A DNA stretch of 45,323 bases, taken from the NCBI RefSeq assembly GCF_007714205.1, contig NZ_VMQU01000034.1:1-45323 (forward strand), given 5' to 3'. The DNA is from Mycobacterium helveticum. Lineage in GTDB: Bacteria > Actinomycetota > Actinomycetes > Mycobacteriales > Mycobacteriaceae. Positions 8,932-16,644 of the stretch are shown here, in pieces (position 1 is the stretch's first letter; each line of letters starts with the position of its first letter). Position numbers and translations under genes: made by a program. The notes below the pieces were generated by a model that searched no databases, had not been told where the DNA came from, and worked only from the letters and a program-made list of their open reading frames with translations.

Positions 8932-8981
8932 CGTATTGCAGGCCCGCTCTCGCGGTTTGTCTGCAAAACGTCAATCTCGGC
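8921..8981. repeat. Right palindromic repeat between convergent genes; possible bidirectional terminator
   Basis: Perfect 14-bp arms (GCCGAGATTGACGT at 8921-8934, ACGTCAATCTCGGC at 8968-8981) extend to 21 bp with one mismatch. A nested inner hairpin is formed by CCGC (8944-8947) and GCGG (8952-8955). The stop codon of the plus-strand gene (8929-8931) and the stop codon of ileS (8971-8973) each lie in one arm. The structure would fold in both transcripts. It lacks a U tract. Confidence 0.9.
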
Positions 8982-11900
8982 TCAGGCTCACCCGGACGCC
9001 GCCGCCGATCGCGACGGCCTCCGGTCCCGGATCGCCGAACTCGAAGCGGGTGGCCAGGATCTCGCCGGCGATCAGGTCCCGGTGCGCCGCCGCCCAGTCG
9101 AAGCGCTCGGCGGGCACCGACATCACCACGGCGATGCGGTCGGAGACGTCCAGGCCGGTCGACTTGCGCAGCTCCTGCAGTTCGCGGATGCGGTCCTTGG
9201 CCCAACCCTCGGCCTCCAGTTCGGGAGTGACCGTGCCGTCCAGCACCACCAGCCCGGCCCCGTCGGGCAGCGCCGCGGTGTACTCCGGGTCGGCGGCCAC
9301 CAGCCGTGAGCTGTACTCCTCGGGTTGCAGCACCGCAGGACCCGCGGTCAAGGTGCCGTCGGGGTTGACGACGCCGTCGCCGGCCTTGACCGCCTTGATC
9401 GCGGCCTGCACGTCCTTGCCCAGCCGCGGCCCGGCCACCCGGGCGTTCACGGTCAGTTCGAAGCGGCCGTAGGTGTCGATGGCGTCGGTCAGCTCGACGG
9501 CCTTCACGTTGAGCTCGTCGGCGATCAGGTTGGCGAACGGCTCAAGAAGTCGCGGATTCTCCACTGCCACAGTAAGTTTCGGCAGCGGCAGCCGCACCCG
9601 CAGTTTCTTGGCCTTGCGCAGCGAGGACGCCACCGAGCACACGTCGCGGACCTGGTCCATCGCGGCGACCAGATCGGCGTCCGCGGGCACCACGCCCGCG
9701 TGCGGCCAGTCCGTCAGGTGGACCGAGCGCCCGCCGCTCAGACCGCGCCAGACGATCTCGGTGACCGACGGCAGCAGCGGCGCCGCCAGCCTCGCGGTCA
9801 CCTCCAGCACGGTGTGCAGGGTGTCGACGGCGTCGGTGTCCTCCGCCCAGAACCGCGAACGCGACCGTCGCACATACCAGTTCGTCAACGCCTCGGTGAA
9901 CTGGCGCAGGTGCTCGCAGGCACGCGAGATGTCGCAGTTCTCCATCTCGGCGGTGAGGTCCTCGCGCAGCACCGCCAGCTTGGCCAGGATGTAGCGGTCC
10001 AGCACGTGCGCCGAATCGGTACGCCAGGTGCCCACTTTCGGCGCGTAGAGCGCCAGGAAGCTGTAGGCGTTCCACAGCGGCAGCAGCACCTGGCGCACGC
10101 CCTCGCGGATGCCCTGCTCGGTGACGATCAGGTTGCCGCCCCGCAGGATCGGCGAGGCCATCAGGAACCAGCGCATCGCGTCGGAGCCGTCGCGGTCGAA
10201 CACCTCGGTGACGTCGGGGTAGTTGCGCAGCGACTTGCTCATCTTCTGCCCGTCGGACCCCAGCACGATTCCGTGTGCCACACAGGTTTTGAACGCGGGG
10301 CGGTCGAACAGCGCGGTGGCCAGCACGTGCAGTGTGTAGAACCAGCCCCGCGTCTGCCCGATGTACTCGACGATGAAATCGCCCGGGTAGTGCGTCTGGA
10401 ACCAATCCGCGTTCTCGAACGGGTAGTGCACCTGCGCGTACGGCATCGACCCCGAGTCGAACCACACGTCGAGCACGTCGGAAATGCGTCGCATGGTGCT
10501 GCGACCGGTCGGGTCGTCGGGATTGGGCCGGGTGAGCTCGTCGATGTAGGGCCGGTGCAGGTTGTCCGGGCGCACCCCGAAGTCGCGCTCCAGCTCGTCG
10601 AGGCTTCCGTAGACGTCGACGCGCGGATAGGCGGGGTCGTCGGACTTCCACACCGGAATCGGGGTGCCCCAGTAGCGGTTTCGCGACACCGACCAGTCGC
10701 GGGCGCCCTGCAGCCACTTGCCGAACTGGCCGTGCTTGACGTGCTCGGGGTACCAGGTGATCTGCTCGTTGAGCTCCACCATGCGGTCCCGGAACTCGGT
10801 GACCGACACGAACCACGACGACACCGCCCGGTAGATCAGCGGGTTGCGGCACCGCCAGCAGTGCGGGTAGGGGTGCTCGTAGGTTTCGTGGCGGAGCAGC
10901 ACCGCGCCGTTGGCCGCGGCCGCGCCGGTGCCGTTCTTCAGATCGCGGATGATCTGAGCATTGGCGTCGAAGACGTGCTGCCCCCGGTAATCCGGGACTC
11001 CGGCGTCGAAACGGCCCTTGGCGTCGACCGGGGTGACCGGCACGATGCCGGCCGCCTCGGAGACCGCCATGTCGTCCTCGCCGTAGGCCGGCGCCATGTG
11101 CACGATGCCGGTGCCGTCCTCGGTGGTCACGAACTCCCCGGGCAGCACCTGGAATGCCTTGGCGGTGTCCATGAAGTACGGGAAGGGCGGCAGGTAGTGC
11201 ACCCCCAGCAGGTCCGCGCCCCGGCAGGTGCCCAGGATCTCGGGCTCCTCCCCCAGTTCGCGCGCGTAGGCGCCCAGTCGCGCCTCGGCCAGCACGTAAC
11301 GGCGATCGCCGGCCCGGACGACCACGTAGGTCACGTCCGGGTTGACCGCGACCGCGAGGTTCGACGGCAGGGTCCACGGCGTGGTCGTCCACACCAGCAG
11401 GTAGGCCCCGTCGAGGTCGCCGCCCGTCACCGGGAAGCCGACCGTGACGGCGGGATCCTGGCGGCTCTGGTAGACGTCGTCGTCCATCCGCAATTCGTGG
11501 TTGGACAACGGGGTTTCGTCGCGCCAGCAGTACGGCAGCACCCGGTAGCCCTCGTAGGCCAGGCCCTTGTCCCACAGCCGCTTGAACGCCCAGATCACCG
11601 ACTCCATGTACGGCAGGTCGAGCGTCTTGTAGTCGTTGCCGAAGTCCACCCAGCGACCCTGCCGGGTGACGTAGGCCTGCCATTCGTCGGTGTAGCGCAA
11701 CACCGACTCGCGGCAGGCGTCGTTGAACGCGGCGATGCCCATCGCGTCGATCTGCGATTTGTCGGTGATGCCCAGCTGGCGCTCGACTTCCAGTTCGGCG
11801 GGCAGCCCGTGGGTGTCCCAGCCGAAGCGGCGCTCGACCTTGTATCCGCGCATGGTCCGGTACCGCGGGACGATGTCTTTGACGTATCCGGTGAGCAGAT

Positions 11901-12087
11901 GCCCGTAGTGCGGTAGCCCGTTGGCGAACGGCGGCCCGTCGTAGAACACGTATTCCGGGGCGCCGTCGCGGCGCGCGATGCTGGCGCGGAAGGTGTCGTC
12001 GCGGTCCCAGTAGTCGAGAACCTCGAGTTCGAGCGCCGGGAAGTCGGGCGCGCCGCCGGCCAGTCTGGGGTAAGCCTTGTCGGTCAC
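8971..12087 (-). CDS. ileS: Isoleucyl-tRNA synthetase
   Basis: A 1038-residue class I aminoacyl-tRNA synthetase that charges tRNA-Ile with isoleucine and edits valine. The HIGH signature appears as PHYGHLLTG near residue 58 and the KMSKS signature as KMSKSLRN near residue 615. The large CP1 editing insertion lies between them, and a C-terminal anticodon-binding region with a long extension follows, as in the eukaryote-like IleRS type found in mycobacteria. The GTG start at 12087 has an AGGAG Shine-Dalgarno 11 nt upstream. That site is inside the sequestering hairpin of a T-box. The stop codon lies in the palindrome shared with the upstream-strand neighbour. Confidence 0.97.
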   Translation of the reverse strand: MTDKAYPRLAGGAPDFPALELEVLDYWDRDDTFRASIARRDGAPEYVFYDGPPFANGLPHYGHLLTGYVKDIVPRYRTMRGYKVERRFGWDTHGLPAELEVERQLGITDKSQIDAMGIAAFNDACRESVLRYTDEWQAYVTRQGRWVDFGNDYKTLDLPYMESVIWAFKRLWDKGLAYEGYRVLPYCWRDETPLSNHELRMDDDVYQSRQDPAVTVGFPVTGGDLDGAYLLVWTTTPWTLPSNLAVAVNPDVTYVVVRAGDRRYVLAEARLGAYARELGEEPEILGTCRGADLLGVHYLPPFPYFMDTAKAFQVLPGEFVTTEDGTGIVHMAPAYGEDDMAVSEAAGIVPVTPVDAKGRFDAGVPDYRGQHVFDANAQIIRDLKNGTGAAAANGAVLLRHETYEHPYPHCWRCRNPLIYRAVSSWFVSVTEFRDRMVELNEQITWYPEHVKHGQFGKWLQGARDWSVSRNRYWGTPIPVWKSDDPAYPRVDVYGSLDELERDFGVRPDNLHRPYIDELTRPNPDDPTGRSTMRRISDVLDVWFDSGSMPYAQVHYPFENADWFQTHYPGDFIVEYIGQTRGWFYTLHVLATALFDRPAFKTCVAHGIVLGSDGQKMSKSLRNYPDVTEVFDRDGSDAMRWFLMASPILRGGNLIVTEQGIREGVRQVLLPLWNAYSFLALYAPKVGTWRTDSAHVLDRYILAKLAVLREDLTAEMENCDISRACEHLRQFTEALTNWYVRRSRSRFWAEDTDAVDTLHTVLEVTARLAAPLLPSVTEIVWRGLSGGRSVHLTDWPHAGVVPADADLVAAMDQVRDVCSVASSLRKAKKLRVRLPLPKLTVAVENPRLLEPFANLIADELNVKAVELTDAIDTYGRFELTVNARVAGPRLGKDVQAAIKAVKAGDGVVNPDGTLTAGPAVLQPEEYSSRLVAADPEYTAALPDGAGLVVLDGTVTPELEAEGWAKDRIRELQELRKSTGLDVSDRIAVVMSVPAERFDWAAAHRDLIAGEILATRFEFGDPGPEAVAIGGGVRVSLSRD

Positions 12088-12310
12088 GTCGCGCGTCGTC
12101 TCCTGTGCCCAATGCCGTCACAGGGACGACGACGCGCCGGGTGCGCGAGCGCCGCGGTACCACCCCGCTTGCCGCACTTTCGCGTGGCCGCTCATTGAAA
12201 GGCTGTGACGGGCCTACCCGTTCGGTTCTACTGGGCCGGAGTGGCTGTTCTTCCGAAGGCTCCCCGGTGATGGCCGGATCGGTGCCGCTGCGTCGATTCT
12301 ACTCATGCAC
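12088..12310 (-). promoter_or_regulatory. T-box riboswitch controlling ileS translation
   Basis: The minus strand carries the T-box core GGGGTGGTACCGCGG (within 12151-12168), which pairs with the NCCA end of uncharged tRNA. Stem I is toward 12310 with an isoleucine ATC triplet at 12277-12279 as candidate specifier. The segment at 12119-12137 (GCGCGTCGTCGTCCCTGTG) is complementary to 12091-12107, which contains the ileS Shine-Dalgarno. Uncharged tRNA-Ile should free the site, giving translational rather than termination control, as described for actinobacterial ileS T-boxes. Confidence 0.93.
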
Positions 12311-12337
12311 CGCACATTCGGGTGCGCCCCGAGGGAC

Positions 12338-12574
12338 TCAAGCCCGCACTTCGAGCACGCCGACGCGCCACAGCGCCGCGTACACGTGACGCAACGGGAT
12401 GCTCAGCAGACGGGCCGCGCCGTCGACCAGAGGGTCGCCGCCCAACGGCCGGCCGTCGAGCCGGCGCGCCGCCTTCCCGGGTGTGGGCGCCACGACCGCG
12501 TCGGTGTCGCGCACCACCGTCAGCTTGCGGACGGGCGCCGGGCTTGCCACTTCGTCATACAGGACTGCGGTCAT
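12338..12574 (-). CDS. Small conserved protein (Rv1535-like), M-box-controlled
   Basis: A 78-residue cytosolic protein of unknown function (MTAVLYDEVASPAPVRKLTVV...). It has no signal peptide or membrane helix; the first half is likely a beta hairpin and the C-terminal part is helical (LVDGAARLLSIPLRHVYAALWRVG). I chose ATG 12574, which has AGGAGG with 5 nt spacing and gives the length I recall for Rv1535; an ATG directly upstream (12577) is too close to the Shine-Dalgarno. In M. tuberculosis an M-box Mg2+ riboswitch precedes Rv1535, and the same element is visible here at 12868-13026. It ends just before the ileS T-box, so read-through could feed ileS. Confidence 0.85.
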   Translation of the reverse strand: MTAVLYDEVASPAPVRKLTVVRDTDAVVAPTPGKAARRLDGRPLGGDPLVDGAARLLSIPLRHVYAALWRVGVLEVRA

Positions 12575-12651
12575 CATCGCCTCCTCGAGGTCTTCCAAAA
12601 CGAGAGCTAACTGGACTGACGCGTCCCGTCCCGTAGTGGTTCCGACCCCAG

Positions 12652-12680
12652 AGCGCCTGGCTGGCAAGCCGATTGGCGCT
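12652..12680 (-). terminator. Nested hairpin in the M-box leader, just after the leader ORF
   Basis: Outer arms AGCGCC/GGCGCT (12652-12657 and 12675-12680) enclose inner arms GGCT/AGCC (12659-12662 and 12667-12670). It starts 9 nt beyond the leader-ORF stop and has no U tract. It could be a pause or attenuation structure; the terminator label is tentative. Confidence 0.35.
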
Positions 12681-12689
12681 GCGAAAACC

Positions 12690-12770
12690 TCAGCCGAGGA
12701 AGTCGTGCCGGAGACCGGATCGGGACGAGACGAAGTTCGGATTTCGACCCGGACTATCGCTGGAACTCAT
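12690..12770 (-). CDS. Leader ORF (26 codons) between the M-box and the Rv1535-like gene
   Basis: The minus strand reads AGGAGGTGA (12778-12786), 7 nt spacer, ATG (12770), then 25 more codons and TGA (12690-12692). The peptide is polar and hydrophilic (begins MSSSDSPGRNPNF, ends LRHDFLG) with no membrane segment. The Shine-Dalgarno is among the strongest in the window, far better than chance, and lies about 80 nt after the M-box. A regulatory role is likely: ribosomes on this ORF would shield the leader from Rho or shift folding, as with other Mg2+-sensing leaders. I found no homologue from memory. The ORF is seen directly; translation is inference. Confidence 0.55.
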   Translation of the reverse strand: MSSSDSPGRNPNFVSSRSGLRHDFLG

Positions 12771-12867
12771 GAGTCCCTCACCTCCTCAACGGTCACGACT
12801 CGTGCGGACCATCCGCACGATCAGCGCGCACGCGTGGAGTACAGAACCCGACGACCGTCGGAGACCT

Positions 12868-13026
12868 GCACCCCTCTCGTCAGAGTTTTGACACCACACG
12901 ACGTGATCCGGTTGCCCGGAAGCCACCTGGGCTCAACCCTTAAGCCGGGAGGAGCTGTCCTGACCCGGGGCGTCTTTCGACGTTCGGGGTCAGTGGCCTG
13001 TATTCGTGTAGCCGCCTCACCTAACG
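12868..13026 (-). promoter_or_regulatory. M-box (ykoK) Mg2+ riboswitch
   Basis: On the minus strand the element begins GTTAGGTGAGGC (13014-13025). It continues with the M-box conserved blocks AACGTCGAAAGACGCC and GCTTAAGGGTTGAGCC, and closes near CAAAACTCTGACGA (about 12875-12890). These match the conserved core of the M-box family. It lies between the TetR gene and the Rv1535-like gene. High Mg2+ should switch the downstream gene off. The output mechanism is not an obvious intrinsic terminator. Confidence 0.9.
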
Positions 13027-13138
13027 AGGTGCATACCCCACCGATGATGCACGACGGGTGAGACGCGGTCAAATTCCGGGTGCCGTGTTTCCGATTCTTT
13101 ATGCTCCCCTTCACCCGCCCCACCGGCTTCGCCCAGTT

Positions 13139-13807
13139 TTATCCGGGCTGAGCTGGGCCTATGGGCTCACGAGGGCGCAGCCCGTCGAACACCAGCGCAA
13201 CGACGAAGTCGGCGACCTGCGCCGCGGTGACGCCGTCGTCGGTGCTCAGCCGCCGCTGCGCCAGCTGTCCCACCAGCGCGGCCAGGGTGTAGGCCACCAT
13301 CCGGGGCGGGGCGGCCACCACCTCGCCGCTCGCCTGCGCGGCGACGACGACGGCCTCGATGTCGTCGACGAACCGCTCGTACATGCCGCCCAGGTGATTC
13401 TCGAATCGTTCGCCGAGCGCGTAAGGGTCACGCAACAACAGCTTGACGGTGGCCTTGTCGGCCTCGAAGAACTCCAACGTGGCTTGTGCGGCGGTCTGCA
13501 GGGACGCCCGCAGCGGCACCGGGCGCCCGCCGTTTCCGGCTTCCGCCGCGACCAGGGCGGCCCCGACGTGCCCGCGCAGCGCGCTCTCCTCGGCCGCCAT
13601 CAGTGCGTGGAACAACTCGTCTTTGGAGTCGAAGTACCAATAGACCGAGCCGTAGGCCAGGTGTGCCCGCTTGGCGATGTAAGCGATCGTGGTCGCGTGA
13701 AAACCTCTGTCCGCGAACGCTTCCTTGGCGGCCGCCATGATCTGGTCACGCCGCTGGGATTTGTCCTCGTCGGTGACCGCGCGGCTCCGGCGGACGCCGC
13801 TGCTCAC
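13139..13807 (-). CDS. TetR-family transcriptional regulator (Rv1534-like)
   Basis: A 222-residue regulator. The helix-turn-helix covers about residues 15-60 (QIMAAAKEAFADRGFHATTIAYIAKRAH, then GSVYWYFDSKDELFHAL). The C-terminal ligand-binding and dimer domain is all-helical. The GTG start at 13807 overlaps the stop of the upstream oxidoreductase gene as GTGA, so the two are translationally coupled. The longer open frame upstream is the shadow of that gene. A 16-bp palindrome in front of the operon (14950-14965) is the natural candidate for its operator. The ligand is unknown. Confidence 0.92.
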   Translation of the reverse strand: MSSGVRRSRAVTDEDKSQRRDQIMAAAKEAFADRGFHATTIAYIAKRAHLAYGSVYWYFDSKDELFHALMAAEESALRGHVGAALVAAEAGNGGRPVPLRASLQTAAQATLEFFEADKATVKLLLRDPYALGERFENHLGGMYERFVDDIEAVVVAAQASGEVVAAPPRMVAYTLAALVGQLAQRRLSTDDGVTAAQVADFVVALVFDGLRPREPIGPAQPG

Positions 13808-14928
13808 CTCTCGACCAGGCCCTCGAGGCGCCCGACGGTGTCGATGAACTCCTCGACCATGTCGAGAACGACCGCACGCGTCGGCCGGACCCGATCGAGC
13901 GATCCGACGACCTGGCCGACGAAGTAGGTGGCCAGCTCGCGGGCCTTGGCGTCGGGATGGGTGGCCGCCTTGTTGATCCGCACCTGCGACTCGGTGATCA
14001 ACGCGCTCTGCAGCGGCATGCCGAGCGGGACGGGACTGTCCGGGCGTTCCCACTCGTCCGTCCAGGCGGTGCGCAGCATCCGGGCCGGCTTCCCGGTCAT
14101 CGACCGCGACCGCACGGTGTCCGAGGAACTGGCGGCCAGGAACTTCTCCTTGACCACGGGAACCGTCTCGGCTTCCTCGGTGGTCAGCCATACCGACCCG
14201 CACCAGACGCCCTCGGCCCCCAGCGCCAGCGCCGCGGCGACCTGGCGGCCCCGGGCGATGCCCCCGGCCGCCAGCACCGGGACCGGCGCGACCGCGTCCA
14301 CCACCTCGGGCACCAGCACCATCGTCGCCACCTCACCGGTGTGGCCGCCCGCTTCGGTGCCCTGCGCGACGATCAGGTCCACCCCCGCCGCCGCATGCCG
14401 CCGTGCATGGCGGGTGGTGCCGGCCAGCGCGGCGACCAGCACGTCGTTGGCGTGGGCGCGCTCGACGAGGTCGGCCGGGGGCGGCCCGAGTGCGCTGGCG
14501 ATCAGCCGGATGTCGTGGGCGAAGGCCACGTCGAGCAGGGGCTCGTAGCCCTTGGGAGAGATGTTGAGCCCCCCCGCGGGCGTACGCGTCTGTTCGCCGG
14601 TCGCCGGGACGCCGTAGCGGGCGAGCAGGTCGTCGACGAAGGCGCGGTGCTCCTCGGGCAACAGGTCCCGGGCCTGTGCGGCATCGATCCCGCCCCGCTC
14701 GGACCCGACATATTTGGGCGGCAACAGCAGGTCCACCCCGAACGACTTGCCGCCCGTCTGTTCCCCGATCCAGGTCAGCTCGCTCTCCAGGCGCTGGGGA
14801 CTGTGCGCGACGGCGCCGAGCACTCCGAATCCGCCCGCATTGGTCACCGCGGCCACGACATCGCGGCAGTGGCTGAAAGCGCAGATCGGGAACTCCACGC
14901 CGAGCAGTTCGGCGACCCTGGTTCGCAT
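13804..14928 (-). CDS. Nitronate monooxygenase / 2-nitropropane dioxygenase-like flavoprotein (Rv1533-like)
   Basis: A 374-residue FMN-dependent TIM-barrel enzyme. Visible marks are VTNAGGFGVLGA near the N-terminus, GVDLIVAQGTEAGGHTGEV (phosphate and FMN-contacting Gly-rich loop, around residue 180), and VPVLAAGGIARGRQVAAALALGAEGVWCGS after it. The family includes nitronate monooxygenases and FabK-type enoyl reductases, and the sequence alone does not decide between them. The ATG at 14928 is preceded by a TAGCGT -10 box with 6 nt spacing, so the message starts at the codon. It leads a two-gene operon with its probable TetR regulator. Confidence 0.9.
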   Translation of the reverse strand: MRTRVAELLGVEFPICAFSHCRDVVAAVTNAGGFGVLGAVAHSPQRLESELTWIGEQTGGKSFGVDLLLPPKYVGSERGGIDAAQARDLLPEEHRAFVDDLLARYGVPATGEQTRTPAGGLNISPKGYEPLLDVAFAHDIRLIASALGPPPADLVERAHANDVLVAALAGTTRHARRHAAAGVDLIVAQGTEAGGHTGEVATMVLVPEVVDAVAPVPVLAAGGIARGRQVAAALALGAEGVWCGSVWLTTEEAETVPVVKEKFLAASSSDTVRSRSMTGKPARMLRTAWTDEWERPDSPVPLGMPLQSALITESQVRINKAATHPDAKARELATYFVGQVVGSLDRVRPTRAVVLDMVEEFIDTVGRLEGLVER

Positions 14929-14934
14929 TCGCCG

Positions 14935-14940
14935 ACGCTA
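14935..14940 (-). promoter_or_regulatory. -10 box of the Rv1533-like/TetR operon
   Basis: TAGCGT on the minus strand ends 6 nt before the ATG at 14928, predicting a leaderless transcript. The -35 position would fall in the palindrome at 14950-14965. Confidence 0.5.
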
Positions 14941-14949
14941 AGATTTAGT

Positions 14950-14965
14950 GATTGATAAGTCAATC
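14950..14965. promoter_or_regulatory. Probable TetR operator
   Basis: Perfect inverted repeat GATTGA-TAAG-TCAATC. It covers the expected -35 region of the operon that ends in a TetR gene. Autoregulation by that TetR protein is inferred from position and symmetry. Confidence 0.6.
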
Positions 14966-15017
14966 TCGTACGGGAAGGGCTCGTACGCGAAGGCCGCGAA
15001 GGCCCTCGCCCGGCGCG

Positions 15018-15587
15018 TCACGGCGCGGGCGCCCGGCCGTCCGGGGGCCAGCTCACGACACCCTCTTCCAACGGGACGTCGAGGCTGTGCAGGATCGACG
15101 CGATCATTCGCCACGCCCCGATCGCGGTCACGAGTTCCACCAGAACCCTTGTGTCGCCGTTGAATTCGCGCATGCACGCCGCCCAGCTGTCCGCACTGAC
15201 GGCACCGTCGCGCACCACGTCGTCGGTGGCCGCCAGCACCGCGCGCTCGGCGGGCCCGAAGGACTCGTGGCGCCGCCAGTCGCGCACCCCGACCAGGTCG
15301 TCGGCCGGCACCCCCAGCCGGAAGGCGACACGCCAGTGCTGTGTCCACTCGTAGTCGCAGGCGGTCAGCCAGCCGATCCGCATGATCGCCAGCTCGCGCA
15401 ACCGCGGGTCCAGGTCGCCGTGCCACAGCATCGTGGCGAGCAGGTCGTTGATCGCGCGCGCCAGGGGCGGATGGTTGAGCAGCACCTGGAAGATGCTCAA
15501 CTCCGCCATGTAGTCGGGCACCGCCGCTTCGTCGGCGGCGGCCCTGGCTTCGTCGAGCGGCAGTCTGGGCACCCGGGCTGTCGTCAT
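15018..15587 (-). CDS. Carboxymuconolactone decarboxylase (CMD)-family protein (Rv1531-like)
   Basis: A 189-residue all-helical protein of the CMD/AhpD-like fold. Helices with LATMLWHGDLDPRLRELAIMRIGWLTACDYEWTQH carry the conserved Arg-Glu and the C-x-x-x-W-x-x-H segment. The redox CxxC of true AhpD is absent (TACDYEW), so it is not an obvious peroxiredoxin reductase; members without CxxC are usually of unknown function. The ATG at 15587 (MTTARVPR) has GGAG upstream. The frame is open further upstream, but that stretch is composed of the short repeats at 15602-15650. No partner gene is evident. Confidence 0.85.
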   Translation of the reverse strand: MTTARVPRLPLDEARAAADEAAVPDYMAELSIFQVLLNHPPLARAINDLLATMLWHGDLDPRLRELAIMRIGWLTACDYEWTQHWRVAFRLGVPADDLVGVRDWRRHESFGPAERAVLAATDDVVRDGAVSADSWAACMREFNGDTRVLVELVTAIGAWRMIASILHSLDVPLEEGVVSWPPDGRAPAP

Positions 15588-15601
15588 GGCGTGCGTACTC
15601 C

Positions 15602-15650
15602 GTTGTACTGGTGGAAAGGTTGTACTGGCGGAAAGTTGTACTGGCGGGAA
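15602..15650. repeat. Triple direct repeat upstream of the CMD-family gene
   Basis: Three copies of GTTGTACTGG(T/C)GG(A/G)AA start at 15602, 15619 and 15635, spaced 17 and 16 bp. A further GTAC core sits at 15595. The array lies 15-63 bp upstream of the ATG at 15587. It looks like a set of regulator-binding half-sites, or a short unstable repeat. Confidence 0.75.
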
Positions 15651-16644
15651 TCCGTTGCGTTCACCGGCCATGGTATCCAGTGCGTCGACACCGGGCACAA
15701 CGACGCCACCGCCCACACCGGACGGCCTTGGTTTACCCAAACCCCTTTGTGTGCAGCGCCTTCCATGGAATGGCCACACCAGACGACCGGAAACCGTTGC
15801 CGCCCAACGCGCATCTTGCAACGTGTCGGTTTGTCGGACTACCGTCTTTGGCCGAACCCGCAGTTCGCCCGGCGCGGGACCGCGGCGCGGGCAGCCGGCG
15901 AGATCGGGCCCACCGCCCGCCCAGGGAACGGTCAGGCCATTCATTAAACACTTGTAGAGTAACGCTCAGCACCAACGTCACGAAAACCATTGATGTGGAA
16001 TATGTCACTTATACATATCGATTCGTCGAATTGCCCGCGCGGATTCCCGGAAACCCCTATCATCTGGATCGGGCTCCACTGGCACAGCACTTCCAGGCGC
16101 CGGACTCACCCTGTCCGGGCTCGGCGGGGCGCCCGATCCCCGCTCGGCCAAGCACTGCCGATGCGGCAGTCCCCTGTTACATCGACGGGCGCTCCCTGGG
16201 GAGTTCGCCCACCCAGCCGCGGAGGGCCGTACCACTGTCGCACTCAGTCGCCGCACCGCGGCCCGAACCCACGAATGCCGGACAGCGTTGGCGCACAGCG
16301 CCTCTAGCAGCGGTTTCTAGCCGATCAGGATGCATCGCAGGGCCGCGATCCCCCTAATGACCGATGAATCAGTCAGGCCCGTGGGCAGCTTGGGGAGCTC
16401 CTAAGGTTCGTAAATTTTTTGTACGTCCGAACGATTTTTCCGCGCAGGTGAACCGAAGCCGCTACGCTTCAGATCGCGCCAAGGTCTTGCGGCAAGCTTC
16501 GATTGTGGGGGTCGATGAGTTGTTCGTGCGGCACTGCGATGTTCGCGGTCGGTGCCGAAAATTCAACGATATTTCTCGAAGCGCTGATAAGAGCTGCCGG
16601 CAGTGATAGGAACTTCAGGATAGGTCGAGGAGAGGTGAAGGACA
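15651..16644. other. Gene-poor 1-kb region upstream of the PKS gene
   Basis: I see no convincing gene here: open frames are short, lack ribosome sites and have poor composition. Two stretches (about 15945-16030 and 16385-16440) are AT-rich compared with the surroundings. One contains the near-palindrome CGTAAATTTTTTGTACG around 16408, which is a candidate regulatory site. In H37Rv adh and fadD24 lie in this interval, so it may be a scar of gene loss and holds the PKS promoter. Confidence 0.6.

Noticed and set aside
9325..12163. Very long open frames overlapping ileS on both strands (over 860 codons)
   Set aside because: They are shadows of ileS caused by high GC; composition is Arg/Ala/Gly-rich without domain motifs, whereas the ileS frame has HIGH and KMSKS.
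15602..15650. CRISPR-like array
   Set aside because: The units follow each other directly with no unique spacers, and there are no cas genes.
15945..16357. Short open frames upstream of the PKS gene
   Set aside because: Several frames overlap with no one dominant and none has a Shine-Dalgarno or family resemblance.
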